From assembly GCA_022781445.1 (NCBI GenBank), contig JALETQ010000017.1, positions 62,001 to 126,000 of the forward strand: a stretch of 64,000 bases of DNA, read 5' to 3'. Shown piece by piece: positions 9,874-20,961 of the stretch. The stretch comes from Prevotella sp. Lineage in GTDB: Bacteria > Bacteroidota > Bacteroidia > Bacteroidales > Bacteroidaceae. Positions within the stretch are counted from its first letter, which is position 1. Each line of letters opens with the position of its first letter. Position numbers and translations under genes: made by a program. A model generated the notes under the pieces. It worked only from the letters and a program-made list of their open reading frames with translations. It was not told the DNA's origin and ran no database searches.

Positions 9874-10719
9874 TTACTGAAGTTTGAAAACAACGGGCAC
9901 ATTGAAACGTGCACGCACAGCTTGTCCGTTTTGTTTACCGGGAGTCCACTTCGGCATGGAGCGTACTACGCGAGCAGCTTCTTTGTCCAAAGAGGGGTCA
10001 ACGCCACGAACCACATTTACATTGCTGACAGAGCCATCACGTTCTACGACGAACTGTACGATTACTCTACCTTGAATACCGTTATCTTCTGCCACAGGCG
10101 GATATTTGGTATTGGAAGCGAGCCATGCTCTCAACTGACCTTCACCTCCGGGGAAGGTAGGCGGAACTTCAACAACGTCGAAGATTTTTTCAACCACTTG
10201 TTGTTTTACTTCCTCTTTGGGAGGAGTATTTACGGCGATATCGTTGCGGATAGCCTCAACAGTACGGTCTTTCACACCTTCTTGGTCTTTCACACCTACA
10301 GCGACTTTCTTGTCAAGATCGTCCATCTGTTTAACTTGATTCTCTTCCTTCACCAATTCGTCTTTCTTGATGACGGGAGCTGTAAACTTCTGGGTTTCGC
10401 GTACTTCAGGAATTTCCTTTTTCGGCTCTACCTTCGGTTGTACCACAGGTTTGTCTTCTTTCTTCTCTTTCAATTGGTCTCTCAACTTGGCAAGCTCCTG
10501 CGCTTCCATGTACGCAAGCTTTTCCTCTTCCATCTTTTGCTGATGTACTTTGTAAGCCAAGAATCCACCGATAAGCAGTGCAGCAATGAGCAAGAAGACT
10601 ATAGATCTGATGTTGCGGGCAGAAGTTTGCTTGCGGAGTACATAGGCACCGTAGGCTTGATTCTTTTCGGCGAACACCATATCGACCCACTTAGGATCGT
10701 ACAAATCAATTTTAGCCAT
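9874..10719 (-). CDS. TonB-family energy transducer
   Basis: TM helix, Pro/Lys/Glu-rich linker, C-terminal YPPVAEDNGIQGRVIVQFVVERDGSVSNVNVVRGVDPSLDKEAARVVRSMPKWTPGKQNGQAVRARFNVPVVFKLQ. Confidence 0.95.
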   Translation of the reverse strand: MAKIDLYDPKWVDMVFAEKNQAYGAYVLRKQTSARNIRSIVFLLIAALLIGGFLAYKVHQQKMEEEKLAYMEAQELAKLRDQLKEKKEDKPVVQPKVEPKKEIPEVRETQKFTAPVIKKDELVKEENQVKQMDDLDKKVAVGVKDQEGVKDRTVEAIRNDIAVNTPPKEEVKQQVVEKIFDVVEVPPTFPGGEGQLRAWLASNTKYPPVAEDNGIQGRVIVQFVVERDGSVSNVNVVRGVDPSLDKEAARVVRSMPKWTPGKQNGQAVRARFNVPVVFKLQ

Positions 10720-10754
10720 TTCTTTTCTGTTTTAAGTTATTAGCCGAAACAAAA

Positions 10755-11432
10755 TTATTGAACAACTCCTTTAGCCGAGAGCAGTTTGCTGTCATCGGCA
10801 GAGATCTTATCAATAACGTATGTTCCGATACTCAAGATCTGCATTTCATCGAGTGCATCGACCATATTCTTATACGAAGCATTATCAGTCGGTTTGATGA
10901 CGATGGTAAGCGTTTCTATCTTACCGTCAGCCAATTCACCGGATTTGATTTTGCTCAGTTCCTTCGAGAAGATGCTATCGGGCCATTGTTTCGGATTTTC
11001 AGCCCTTTTAAGCTTGAGTTCTTTAACGGCAACTTCGATACGTTTAACCGGAGTTGTTCCGTCTGCAACGGCGTGGTTTCTGAGAGCTTCTCTGATACTG
11101 CCTTTGCCATTTCCCCATGTTGCTTCTTTCAACCAGTTGGGATTGTTGTATTGAGGAATACCTTCACCGTAGTAAATTTTATTGCCCGCAGCAAGATAAA
11201 CGGTAATGGTGGCCGATTCCTTGGCCTCACTTTTATCTTGTTCTTGGGTATTTTGGTCATTACTCGGCATGGTCAATTCCATCGTTTGAGGCTTGCTCAA
11301 CGTGGTACACAGCATGAAGAACGTAATCAAAAGCATCAGCATGTCCACCATCGGCGTAAAGTCTACGCGGACGTTGATTTTCTTCTGCTTGCTTCCGCCT
11401 TTGCCGGAACTTGATGATTGGGGCATATCCAT
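10755..11432 (-). CDS. exbD: ExbD-type biopolymer transporter (copy 1)
   Basis: INVRVDFTPMVDMLMLLITFFMLCTTL. Confidence 0.92.
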   Translation of the reverse strand: MDMPQSSSSGKGGSKQKKINVRVDFTPMVDMLMLLITFFMLCTTLSKPQTMELTMPSNDQNTQEQDKSEAKESATITVYLAAGNKIYYGEGIPQYNNPNWLKEATWGNGKGSIREALRNHAVADGTTPVKRIEVAVKELKLKRAENPKQWPDSIFSKELSKIKSGELADGKIETLTIVIKPTDNASYKNMVDALDEMQILSIGTYVIDKISADDSKLLSAKGVVQ

Positions 11433-12067
11433 TATCTTTCCTCCTCCTTCTTAAGCTGTGTGATCATATAATAGTGACTCTCGTCCATGTCTTGCAATTC
11501 ACTCATCACCTTTTTAACGGTTTTGTAGGGAGTGGCGGCGTCGGCTTTCAAGGCAATTTTAATGTCTTGGTTTACGTTACGTGCAGCATCAACCCACTGT
11601 TGGAATTCGCTCATGCCACCTTTGATACTGTCAAGAGGAATACCTCCTTGGGTAGAAAGATATTTGGCACGGTTTTGTGTTGACATAGAGAGATACTCAC
11701 TCAATTTTCCGACAGGCACACCAAATGCGGCTTCTGCCTTGAACGTTTCAATCTGTTTAGCATTCAGATTGGGTGCCATTGTATTGAGAGTTTTTCCTAA
11801 CTGATCGGTGTTGTCGATACTCATGAAGACCCGGCCTTCGCCTGTCGGTCTACCGGCCTTGTCCTTTTCAGGACTGACCAGAATCGTGAGGACACCATTC
11901 TCAGGCACCTTTATCTCTGATACCGACCCCGGGGTGACAACCTTCACCGGCTCGTTCTTAACGAACGTAGACGTAAGCATGAAGAAAGTCAACAAGAGGG
12001 TCATCACATCAGACATAGGTGTCATGTCGATCCAGATGTCACTTTTCTTAACTTTTACTTTACCCAT
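11432..12067 (-). CDS. exbD: ExbD-type biopolymer transporter (copy 2)
   Basis: KKSDIWIDMTPMSDVMTLLLTFFMLTSTF. Confidence 0.92.
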   Translation of the reverse strand: MGKVKVKKSDIWIDMTPMSDVMTLLLTFFMLTSTFVKNEPVKVVTPGSVSEIKVPENGVLTILVSPEKDKAGRPTGEGRVFMSIDNTDQLGKTLNTMAPNLNAKQIETFKAEAAFGVPVGKLSEYLSMSTQNRAKYLSTQGGIPLDSIKGGMSEFQQWVDAARNVNQDIKIALKADAATPYKTVKKVMSELQDMDESHYYMITQLKKEEER

Positions 12068-12098
12068 AGCGATAATCTTTTTAAGGGGTTAGCAAAAA

Positions 12099-12932
12099 TT
12101 AAGCCTCTTCGTTGTGGTTTGCTTCGTATGTCTGAGCGATAGAATAACCTACTTCATCGAGAGCAAATGTCAATTTGTCCACCTTGTTTGTATAGTAGTT
12201 GTAAGAAACTACAGCCAACCAAGATGTACCGATACCGAAAGCGGTATTGATCAAGGCTTCAGAGATACCTTGTGACAATGCAGCAGAGTCAGCACCACCA
12301 CCGGCAGAAAGAGCCGAGAACGAACGGATCATACCAACCACAGTACCGAGAAGACCGGTAAGAGTACCCAGCGTTACGATACTTGCAATGATAGGAAGGT
12401 TCATTGTCAAAGTAGGCATTTCCAATTGGGTAGCTTCTTCGTGAGCCTGTTGGATTTTAGCCACCTTCTGTGCTTTCTTGATTCCTGAAGTATTTTCCAT
12501 TTCTTTGTAAGCGTTCAAAGAAGCTGAAACCACGTTAGCCACAGAACCTCTTTGCTGCTGGCAAAGTTGTTGAGCTTTGGCAAAGTCGTTAGCATTCAAG
12601 GCAGCTTTGATGCTTGCGACGAATTTAGGAAGTGAACCCTTACCGAAAGCAGTGCTCATGGCGAGCCAACGTTCGATTGACATAGCCACCACGGTGAGCA
12701 ACAAGGAGTGGATCACGGGCACAATTACACCACCATGGAAGATGGTACCCCAAACGTTGATTGCGGTTTCTCTGGTGGCATCAGCGAAGTTTGCTTCTCT
12801 ACCGAACCATGTATAAAACGCGGTGAAACCGATAATAAAGCAGACGACGATAACCCAGAATGCGCCTCTTACTCCTTGGAAGCCCTGATTGTTCTTTTTA
12901 GGGCTTGCTGCTGTTTTTGTTGTTGTTGCCAT
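12099..12932 (-). CDS. exbB: MotA/TolQ/ExbB proton channel protein
   Basis: SLLLTVVAMSIERWLAM ... TLGTLTGLLGTVVGMIRSFSALS ... GISEALINTAFGIGTSWLAVVSYNYY. Confidence 0.93.
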   Translation of the reverse strand: MATTTKTAASPKKNNQGFQGVRGAFWVIVVCFIIGFTAFYTWFGREANFADATRETAINVWGTIFHGGVIVPVIHSLLLTVVAMSIERWLAMSTAFGKGSLPKFVASIKAALNANDFAKAQQLCQQQRGSVANVVSASLNAYKEMENTSGIKKAQKVAKIQQAHEEATQLEMPTLTMNLPIIASIVTLGTLTGLLGTVVGMIRSFSALSAGGGADSAALSQGISEALINTAFGIGTSWLAVVSYNYYTNKVDKLTFALDEVGYSIAQTYEANHNEEA

Positions 12933-13589
12933 AATTGATTTTTAATTAAATAATTTTGGTTATTAATAAATTTAAGTTTCTCCTAATTTTTATTGCCATC
13001 CAATATGTCTATGTACCTGTACCATTCATGGTACGACCATCGTTTTTGAACACCTTTTTTGAAAATATGCTCGCAAAGATAAGAAAATAGGAACAATCCG
13101 CGCACCGATTAATGTATTTTAACTGCACCAATTCCAATATACTTTTCTAACTATGTTGCTTTTGTTGCACGGCAATTCCAAATCTTTCTTTCAACGCTCT
13201 TTTCTATTCACAGATCTATTTTTCAAGGCAAAGGTTTATATTTTCCTGCAAAAATAGGACTTTTTATTTATTCAACGACAAAAAGCCGGGAATATTTCTT
13301 TTCTGTGACCGTTTTTTCTTTCGCGGCTCCATGGTTAATCCAACCTAAATTGCAGCAACAGAGCAAGTACGCCATTGAACTATGACAGACCATGGGAACG
13401 CCGAATAAACAGATGACTTCCTGACAATGCTTCCTACCCGATTCAGAAAGTTTATCGACATCTTGTCATCCCTTAACTAATATCGGCATGGGTCGCCACA
13501 CCTTCGACGAAATAATGACGACCAATCCGGTCGGCCATCAAGTAATCCCTATCCGGACTCTCAAAAACGATCCGGATTGAATCAATCAG

Positions 13590-13790
13590 CGCATGACGTA
13601 TAAACCCGAATTGGCCATCAAACCGCTTGATTCGATATTTATTACCGATCATGACACTTTCCGATTGCTTTCGTTTACTTGTCGACATTTTGTCCACAGG
13701 TTTTGTTTGACATGGCCTGCTACACTCGCAAGAAACCAATAATCCATCAACTTGACAATTGAACAAATCTTTCTTGGATTCTGACAACCG
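13590..13790 (-). repeat. Degenerate R1 copy
   Basis: Reverse complement reads GTGTAGCAGGCCATGTCAAACAAAACCTG..ACGAAAGCAATCGGAAAGTGTCATGATCGG, colinear with the R1 interior at 57775-57860. Confidence 0.5.
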
Positions 13791-14376
13791 TTCTGAATAG
13801 AACAGAACCTATGAACTATATAATTATGTATAATAAGAAGGCAATTACAACCTCACTTTCTGATTCACCAAAATACCGACAAAGGAATGTATTCGCTAAC
13901 AGTCAAGGAAACACAGCATCAGAAAGATGATTAAGTCATCATTCTTCTACAAAAGAAGAGAATACGCAAGAACATTCTATCCCAACTATAAGCGTCGCAC
14001 GTTGATGTTCTGAACTTAGGGAAGAGTCTGTGTTATTCTTCAGAAATCATCCTTCAAGCTAGCAAAAAGCACCAAACAGAAGAAATAGCGTAAAAAAAGA
14101 TGATTATTTCATGACCATATCAATAAAAAATTATAACTTTGCACAGACGAAAATAATCGTCAATTCTTTGGTTTACAATACCGAGAGAACTGCTCTTCTA
14201 TCACGACATAGAAAATAGGTTGTTTATCAGATTCACGAGAATCCTCCCATTTCCTCGTGCAAGTCATTCCTTGTTGTGTCATCAGGCATTTCGTTGTGAC
14301 AGATACACAAGCCAACCAACAGACCACAATAGTTCAAAACATCAAATTATCATCCCAAGACAAAATCAATAGTCGC

Positions 14377-15249
14377 ATGAAAGGTATCGTATTGGCAGGA
14401 GGATCCGGCACACGCCTGTATCCCATTACGAAAGGCATCAGCAAGCAACTGATTCCGATTTTTGACAAGCCCATGATTTATTATCCTGTATCTGTGTTGA
14501 TGCAAGCCGGAATCCGCGAGATCTTGATCATCTCGACCCCCCATGATTTACCGGGTTTCAAGCGCCTTCTGGGAGACGGTCAAGATATCGGAGTGCATTT
14601 TGAATATGCCGAGCAACCAAGTCCTGATGGGCTGGCGCAGGCTTTCATCATCGGAGAAGAGTTCATCGGCCATGACACGGCCTGCCTTGTTTTGGGAGAC
14701 AATATCTTCTGGGGTGCCGGTTTCACGGAACTTCTGCGGCGCGCGGTTGTCAATGCCGAAAGGCAAACGGCCACCGTTTTCGGTTATTATGTCAACGATC
14801 CCGAACGCTACGGAGTGGCCGAATTCGACGAAAGAGGCAACTGCCTGAGCATCGAAGAAAAACCGATGAATCCTAAAAGCAATTATGCCGTAGTGGGATT
14901 GTACTTCTATCCCAACAGCGTGGTTAAAATCGCCAAGGGCATCAAGCCCAGCGCAAGAGGAGAATTGGAAATCACAACAGTCAACCAAGCCTACCTTCAA
15001 CAGAAGAAATTGAAAGTCGAAACGCTACAACGCGGTTTTGCCTGGCTTGACACCGGTACCCACGACAGCCTCTCGGAAGCCAGTACGTTTATTGAGGTCA
15101 TCGAGAAACGACAAGGATTGAAAGTGGGTTGCCTGGAAGAAATCGCCCTTCGCCAGGGTTGGATTGACAAGCAACAGTTGAAAGCCTTGGCAGCTCCGAT
15201 GGCAAAAAACGATTATGGTAAATATCTTTTGCGCATAGCCGAAGACTGA
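14377..15249 (+). CDS. rfbA: Glucose-1-phosphate thymidylyltransferase
   Basis: [55 protein letters not shown]; track start 14257 is upstream of the likely start. Confidence 0.95.
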   Translation: MKGIVLAGGSGTRLYPITKGISKQLIPIFDKPMIYYPVSVLMQAGIREILIISTPHDLPGFKRLLGDGQDIGVHFEYAEQPSPDGLAQAFIIGEEFIGHDTACLVLGDNIFWGAGFTELLRRAVVNAERQTATVFGYYVNDPERYGVAEFDERGNCLSIEEKPMNPKSNYAVVGLYFYPNSVVKIAKGIKPSARGELEITTVNQAYLQQKKLKVETLQRGFAWLDTGTHDSLSEASTFIEVIEKRQGLKVGCLEEIALRQGWIDKQQLKALAAPMAKNDYGKYLLRIAED

Positions 15250-15287
15250 ACCGACATCAAAAAGAAAAGAAACATAATTCATACAAC

Positions 15288-17777
15288 ATGGAAGAGAAAA
15301 AAAAACAGGAAGCGACGGTGAACAAATCAAACGACTTTCTTTCGTTCTTCAATTTTCAAAAACTCTTTGAAACCGTCATCCTTAACTGGATGTGGTACTT
15401 ATTAAGTTTAGCAATCTGCTTGGGCGCGGTGTTTCTCTACCTGCGATATACCACGCCGCAGTATAAGGTCTTTGCCAACATGATGATCAAAGGTGATGAC
15501 AACGGACGCCGCAACAACGTCCGTACAACCAGCAATTTGGGTATCATCAGCAACTCGGAAGGCTTGGACAACGAGATGGAAATCCTCAAATCTCGCCAAT
15601 TGGCATCTGCTGCGGTACGTAATCTCAAACTTTACGTTTCCTACAAATCGGATGGAAGGGTAAAAAAGATTGATATGTATCGCAACCAACCAATTTCTGT
15701 TGATGTGGACTCCGCCCACCTCGAACGCCTGAATTCCCCCATCAATCTGGAAATCAAACGCGAGAACAACAAATATATCGTTACCGGCGATTATCGTGTT
15801 CCCACCGGAGAAAACTCCTACTCCGGCACTTACACCATCAACAAGACATTCAACAGTCTGCCTGCCAGTATCGGAACACGAGCAGGTATCATCATGATGC
15901 ACGCCAATACCGGTTCGCTTGCCAATGGTTCCACCCTCTTTGTAACAATCAAATCGCCGGCCATGACAGCCTATAAGTACGCCGGCAGTCTGCAAGTGAT
16001 ACAAACTTCGAAATCGACCGACATCGCCCGGCTTACACTTATTGACGAGATACCCGACAGAGCAACCGACTATCTGAAGGAATTGACCTATTGCTACAAC
16101 CAACAGGCCAATGAAGACAAAAATGAAGTGGCTCTCCGCACGGAGGAATTCATCAATAGTCGCTTGGAAAAAATCAATGTCGAATTGGGTAACACCGAAG
16201 GAGCACTTGAAACATACAAGAGAAGACAAGGCATGGTCAATATCAACATGAGTGGCGGACAAGCAGTTGGTAACTCCGATGAATTCGAGAAAAAGTTGGC
16301 GGATGCCAACACTCAGATTTCGTTGCTCAACGAGATTTCTTCCATCATGAACCAATCTGAAAACAAATATCAAACTCTTCCTGCCAATGTCGGCTTATCC
16401 GACGCAGCAACTGCCGGGCTCATCAACAGGTACAACGAAATCGTTCTCGAACGCAACCGCTTGTTGAGAAGTGCGTCGGAGAGCAGCCCGAGCGTATTGC
16501 CGCTCACCTCCCAGCTCGATGATCTGAGCAACAGTATCCGTCGTTCCATGTCGCAAAACAGACGTAACATGGAAATTCAGCGCAACGCCATTTCGTCACA
16601 ATATGGCAAATATGCCGGACAGGTCTTCGCAACTCCCGAACAAGAACGCATCCTTACACAGATTGGTCGTCAGCAGGAAGTGCGTTCCGGACTTTACCTG
16701 ATGCTGCTTCAAAAGCGTGAAGAGAACTCCATTTCATTGGCATCTACGGCAGATAAGGGTCGCTTGATTGACATGCCGGAATATGCCGGACAGGTTAGTC
16801 CCAACCCGAAGATGCTGTATACGGCTGCCGGTGCCATCGGATTGCTGATTCCCACTTTATTTATGTTCCTCATTGTCCTGCTCCGCTATAAAATCGAAGG
16901 TCACGAAGACGTTGTCAAACTCACCACCCTTCCTATCCTTGCGGACGTTGCCATTGCCAACGAATCGGCAAAGACAAAAGCCGACATCGTGGTTCACGAG
17001 AATGAGAACAACCAGATGGAGGAGATATTCCGCAGTATGCGTACCAATCTCCAGTTCATCTTGAAAGAAAAAGAGAAAGTCGTGATGTTCACATCCACGA
17101 CCTCCGGCGAGGGAAAGACATTCAACGCAGCCAACCTTTCGGTCAGCTTCGCTCTCCTTGGCAAGCGTGTCATCCTCGTTGGTTTGGACATTCGCAAGCC
17201 TCGTTTGGCAGAGTTGTTCGAAATTCATGACCACCATCATGGCATTACTCCCCTGCTCGCTATGGACAATCCTTCATTGCAGGATGTGCGTGCACAGATA
17301 CTTCCGTCGGGAATCAACGACAATCTCGATTTGCTGATGGCAGGTCCCATCCCTCCAAACCCTGCCGAATTGATTGCAAGACAAAGTCTCGAAATAATCT
17401 TCGACATACTTAAACAAGAGTATGACTACATACTTATAGACACCGCTCCTGTAGGTTTGGTAACCGATACTTTGCAAATCGGTCGGGTTTCCGATGCTAC
17501 AGTCTACATGTCTCGCGCCGATTATACACCCAAGTCGAGTTTCGGACTCATCAACGAACTGTCCGAAGAAGGAAAACTTCCCAAGATGTCTGTCGTCCTG
17601 AATGGTGTCGACATGTCGAAGAAGAAGTACGGCTACTACTACGGATATGGCAAATACGGCAAGTATGGCAGATATGGCAACAAGGGATCTTACAAATCTT
17701 ACGGAAGTTACGGCCAATATGGCCGTTACAACGACAGCCATTACGGCAACGCCAATGACAATTCCGTGAAATTATAA
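15288..17777 (+). CDS. Wzc-like polysaccharide co-polymerase / BY-kinase
   Basis: Wzz-type N-terminus; Walker A TSTTSGEGKTFNAANLS; Walker A' VILVGLDIRKPR; Walker B YILIDTAPVG; Tyr-rich C-tail. Confidence 0.93.
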   Translation: MEEKKKQEATVNKSNDFLSFFNFQKLFETVILNWMWYLLSLAICLGAVFLYLRYTTPQYKVFANMMIKGDDNGRRNNVRTTSNLGIISNSEGLDNEMEILKSRQLASAAVRNLKLYVSYKSDGRVKKIDMYRNQPISVDVDSAHLERLNSPINLEIKRENNKYIVTGDYRVPTGENSYSGTYTINKTFNSLPASIGTRAGIIMMHANTGSLANGSTLFVTIKSPAMTAYKYAGSLQVIQTSKSTDIARLTLIDEIPDRATDYLKELTYCYNQQANEDKNEVALRTEEFINSRLEKINVELGNTEGALETYKRRQGMVNINMSGGQAVGNSDEFEKKLADANTQISLLNEISSIMNQSENKYQTLPANVGLSDAATAGLINRYNEIVLERNRLLRSASESSPSVLPLTSQLDDLSNSIRRSMSQNRRNMEIQRNAISSQYGKYAGQVFATPEQERILTQIGRQQEVRSGLYLMLLQKREENSISLASTADKGRLIDMPEYAGQVSPNPKMLYTAAGAIGLLIPTLFMFLIVLLRYKIEGHEDVVKLTTLPILADVAIANESAKTKADIVVHENENNQMEEIFRSMRTNLQFILKEKEKVVMFTSTTSGEGKTFNAANLSVSFALLGKRVILVGLDIRKPRLAELFEIHDHHHGITPLLAMDNPSLQDVRAQILPSGINDNLDLLMAGPIPPNPAELIARQSLEIIFDILKQEYDYILIDTAPVGLVTDTLQIGRVSDATVYMSRADYTPKSSFGLINELSEEGKLPKMSVVLNGVDMSKKKYGYYYGYGKYGKYGRYGNKGSYKSYGSYGQYGRYNDSHYGNANDNSVKL

Positions 17778-18178
17778 TGCACATCAAGGTGGCTTTCCGG
17801 CTTGATCCGGGAGCCATCTTTTCAATATCCATCAACGGGTCCGACCGTTTTTCGATGCCATTCTTCGGTAGGAGCAGAAGAACGTATCAATTTCTTTTTC
17901 CATCTTCATGTCCGAAGGTATGTTCGTACCCTCAAGGCAAGGAGATGGAAAGAAAACTTTTAGGATGTAAAGGTTTTTTCGTCGCTCTTGACGACACACC
18001 TTTTCAACTTTCCGACCACAAGACAAAGATTCGCTTTCGAAGGCATGATACCGGCAAGAACATGCAAACTGCCGGATACAAAAAGACGAAAAACCAGCCT
18101 TTTCAGCCGATCGAAAGCAATAAAAGTGGCAGAAAATGCGATAAAGCACCAAATATGTAGTGATAAAAACAAAGAAAT

Positions 18179-18610
18179 ATGATCATAGCTGTAGATTTTG
18201 ACGGTACCATTGTTGAGCACAAATATCCGGAAATAGGACGAGAAATTCCTTTTGCCATCGACACCTTGAAGATGCTTATCAACGACCGGCATCGACTTAT
18301 CCTATGGAGTGTTCGCGAAGGCGAGCTGTTGGACGATGCCGTCAGATGGTGTCGGGAGCGCGGTGTCGAGTTTTATGCGGTCAACAAGGACTATCCCGAA
18401 GAACAGAAAGAGCACAACAAGCATTATTCCAGAAAATTAAAAGCCGACCTGTTCATTGACGATCGCAACCTCGGAGGCCTTCCCGATTGGGGCATGATTT
18501 ATCAGATGATCCGTGAAAAAAAATCGTTTCAGGATATGCTCTTGGAAAGGAGCAAAGGAAATTTCCCCGAGAAAGCACCTGACAAATCAAAAAAGTGGTG
18601 GCAGTTCTGA
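18179..18610 (+). CDS. HAD-like phosphatase (BT0820-type)
   Basis: MIIAVDFDGTIVEHKYPEIGREIPFAIDTLKML ... LFIDDRNLGGLPDWG. Confidence 0.85.
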   Translation: MIIAVDFDGTIVEHKYPEIGREIPFAIDTLKMLINDRHRLILWSVREGELLDDAVRWCRERGVEFYAVNKDYPEEQKEHNKHYSRKLKADLFIDDRNLGGLPDWGMIYQMIREKKSFQDMLLERSKGNFPEKAPDKSKKWWQF

Positions 18611-18699
18611 CAAATATCGTCAATCTATTCGGAATAGACAACCTTCAGTTATTCAACAGAGCCCTCGCAGCATCCTACTTTGACGATACACCCGATCAA

Positions 18700-18890
18700 C
18701 CCGAACGGTCATCAGAGACAGAGCCGGCAGTGCCAGATTGCCGACCGGTCTGATGAATGGTTTGTTGCAGGTGTAACGGGCTGTGGCAAGACAAGACGAC
18801 AGAAAAGAATGCCGAAAGACAACCGATATCCGGCCGGGAAGTTCTGAAACAACATGAAAGTCAAATCCTGCGGTCTGATGACCAATGGGA
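18700..18890 (+). repeat. Divergent R1 copy
   Basis: CGGTCATCAGAG...GGTTTGTTGCAGGTGTAACGGGCTGTGGCAAGACAAGACGACAG...GTCTGATGACCAATGGGA. Confidence 0.65.
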
Positions 18891-19091
18891 TTCAATAGGC
18901 AAAAAACATACCAAGAACAGTCATCAACACCGTACCGACCACCCGTCAAGTCATTCATTTCCAACATGTTCACCATCCTTACATCCATACGGGAGAGCAT
19001 CTGCCAAAGTATTGAATCATGACACGAACAGGACAATCAAAGTGAAAACCTCCATGGCCTTCCACCTTTCATTCTTTCAACAACAAACACG

Positions 19092-20960
19092 ATGAACAAG
19101 CAACATCGAATACTCGGCATCAGACACACCTTATTGGCCGGAACCTTTCTGATATGGTTGATGATTTTTATCATTCAGAAACCGCTCTTCTTGGCATACA
19201 ATCATGATTTGTATGTCGGTATCGGCTTTAAGGATATCCTTTCCATCATGTCTTACGGATTGTTCCATGATGTTTCTGTCGCTGCCTATCTCACTGTCAT
19301 TCCCGGTTTGTTGATCTTGTGCACCTTCTTTACAAGCCACAAGGTCATCTGTTGGTTCATGAGAGCCTATTTCATCCTCATTGCCCTGACGGCTTCGGCA
19401 GTCTTTGTCGTTCACACTTCGCTGTACGCTTACTGGCGATTTCCCCTCGATGCCACTCCCCTCTTCTATTTTCTTTCATCACCTGCCGATGCTTTTGCCA
19501 GCATCACACCGATGCAAATCCTGCTGTCCGTTGCGGCATGGCTTCTGTTTGCATCGCTCATCCTTGCATCATTTCTGCCAATCATCGTCCGACCGCTTGA
19601 CAATCGGTTGTCACACGCCACTGCCAAGCAACCGATCGGATTCATCATCTTGCTCGCCGCCCTGTTTCTGCCCATGCGTGGAAGTCTGACCGTGGCACCG
19701 GTGAATACGGGAAAAGTCTTCTTCAGTCAGGAAATGGCCTACAACCATGCGGCCGTCAACCCCATTTTCAGCGTGATGGAGTCGCTCAGCCGTACACAAA
19801 ACTTCGCCGAACAATACCGTTTCATGGACGATGCAACAGCTCATCGACATTTTCGGTCATTGACCGATGCCTCCCTTCGGGACAACAACACGGTCTCGAC
19901 TTTTGCCGATTCGCTTTTCAGAAACCGTCGTCCCGACATCCTGTTAGTGATTCTGGAGAGTTTCTCTTCCCATCTTTTTCCCTCTTTGGGAGGTGAGAAA
20001 ATAGCCATTAAACTCGATGCATTCGTGCCGGAAGGAATCCTCTTCACACGTTTTTACGCCAACAGTTTCCGCACAGACAGAGGGTTGCTTGCCATCTTGA
20101 GCGGCTATCCGGCACAACCCACGATGAGTTTGATGAAATACCCGTCCAAGACGGCCAAGCTCCCTTCCCTTGCCATGTCTCTCAAGCGAGCCGGTTACGG
20201 CACGGCATATTATTATGGAGGCGATGCCGATTTCACCAACATGCGTTCGTATCTCTATGCTTCAGGCATGGATAAAATCATAGAAGACGTTGATTTTCCC
20301 ATAGAAGAACGGCTCAGCAAATGGGGAGTTCACGACCATTTGGTGTTCGAACGTCTGCTGAAAGACATGAAGGAGGAGAATCCAAGCCGCCCCATGTTCC
20401 GCATCATACAGACCTCCAGCAGTCATGAGCCCTTTGAAGTGCCCTATCATGCATATTCCGACGAACGTGTCAATGCCTTTGCCTATACCGACAGCGTGGT
20501 CGCTTCGGCCCTGCAGAGGCTGCGCAACACTCCTCGATGGAAAAACCTTTTGGTGGTCATCGTGGCCGATCACCAAGGCTGTTATCCCACCAACCTGAGC
20601 AATTACTCCCCCCAACGTTACCACATACCATTACTGATGGTGGGAGGTGCGGTCAGGAAAGCCGCCAAAATCAACATCATCGGCTCACAGCAAGACCTTG
20701 CAGCCACCCTGCTGGCACAGCTCCACCTTCCACACAAGGCATTCAGGTTCAGCAAAAACATGCTCGGCCGCCGTTCTCCCCACTTTGCTTTTTTCACCGT
20801 TCCGGATGCCTTCGGTTTCCTTACCGACAGCACCGGCGTTGTTTACGACAACCCTTCAGGAAAAATCACCTATCGTCGCGGCCGGTCAAACATCCGCAAA
20901 GCCCTGATCAAGGGGCAGGCCTACCTGCAGTCTGTTTACGACGATATAGCCAACCGATAA
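19092..20960 (+). CDS. LTA-synthase-like sulfatase-fold phosphotransferase
   Basis: Multiple N-terminal TMs; RRPDILLVILESFSSHLF; NSFRTDRGLLAILSGYPAQP; VVIVADHQGCYP. Confidence 0.88.
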   Translation: MNKQHRILGIRHTLLAGTFLIWLMIFIIQKPLFLAYNHDLYVGIGFKDILSIMSYGLFHDVSVAAYLTVIPGLLILCTFFTSHKVICWFMRAYFILIALTASAVFVVHTSLYAYWRFPLDATPLFYFLSSPADAFASITPMQILLSVAAWLLFASLILASFLPIIVRPLDNRLSHATAKQPIGFIILLAALFLPMRGSLTVAPVNTGKVFFSQEMAYNHAAVNPIFSVMESLSRTQNFAEQYRFMDDATAHRHFRSLTDASLRDNNTVSTFADSLFRNRRPDILLVILESFSSHLFPSLGGEKIAIKLDAFVPEGILFTRFYANSFRTDRGLLAILSGYPAQPTMSLMKYPSKTAKLPSLAMSLKRAGYGTAYYYGGDADFTNMRSYLYASGMDKIIEDVDFPIEERLSKWGVHDHLVFERLLKDMKEENPSRPMFRIIQTSSSHEPFEVPYHAYSDERVNAFAYTDSVVASALQRLRNTPRWKNLLVVIVADHQGCYPTNLSNYSPQRYHIPLLMVGGAVRKAAKINIIGSQQDLAATLLAQLHLPHKAFRFSKNMLGRRSPHFAFFTVPDAFGFLTDSTGVVYDNPSGKITYRRGRSNIRKALIKGQAYLQSVYDDIANR

Positions 20961-20961
20961 T

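Noticed and set aside
13473-13787. 104-aa minus-strand hypothetical protein
   Set aside because: Overlaps a degenerate R1 repeat; no domain features.
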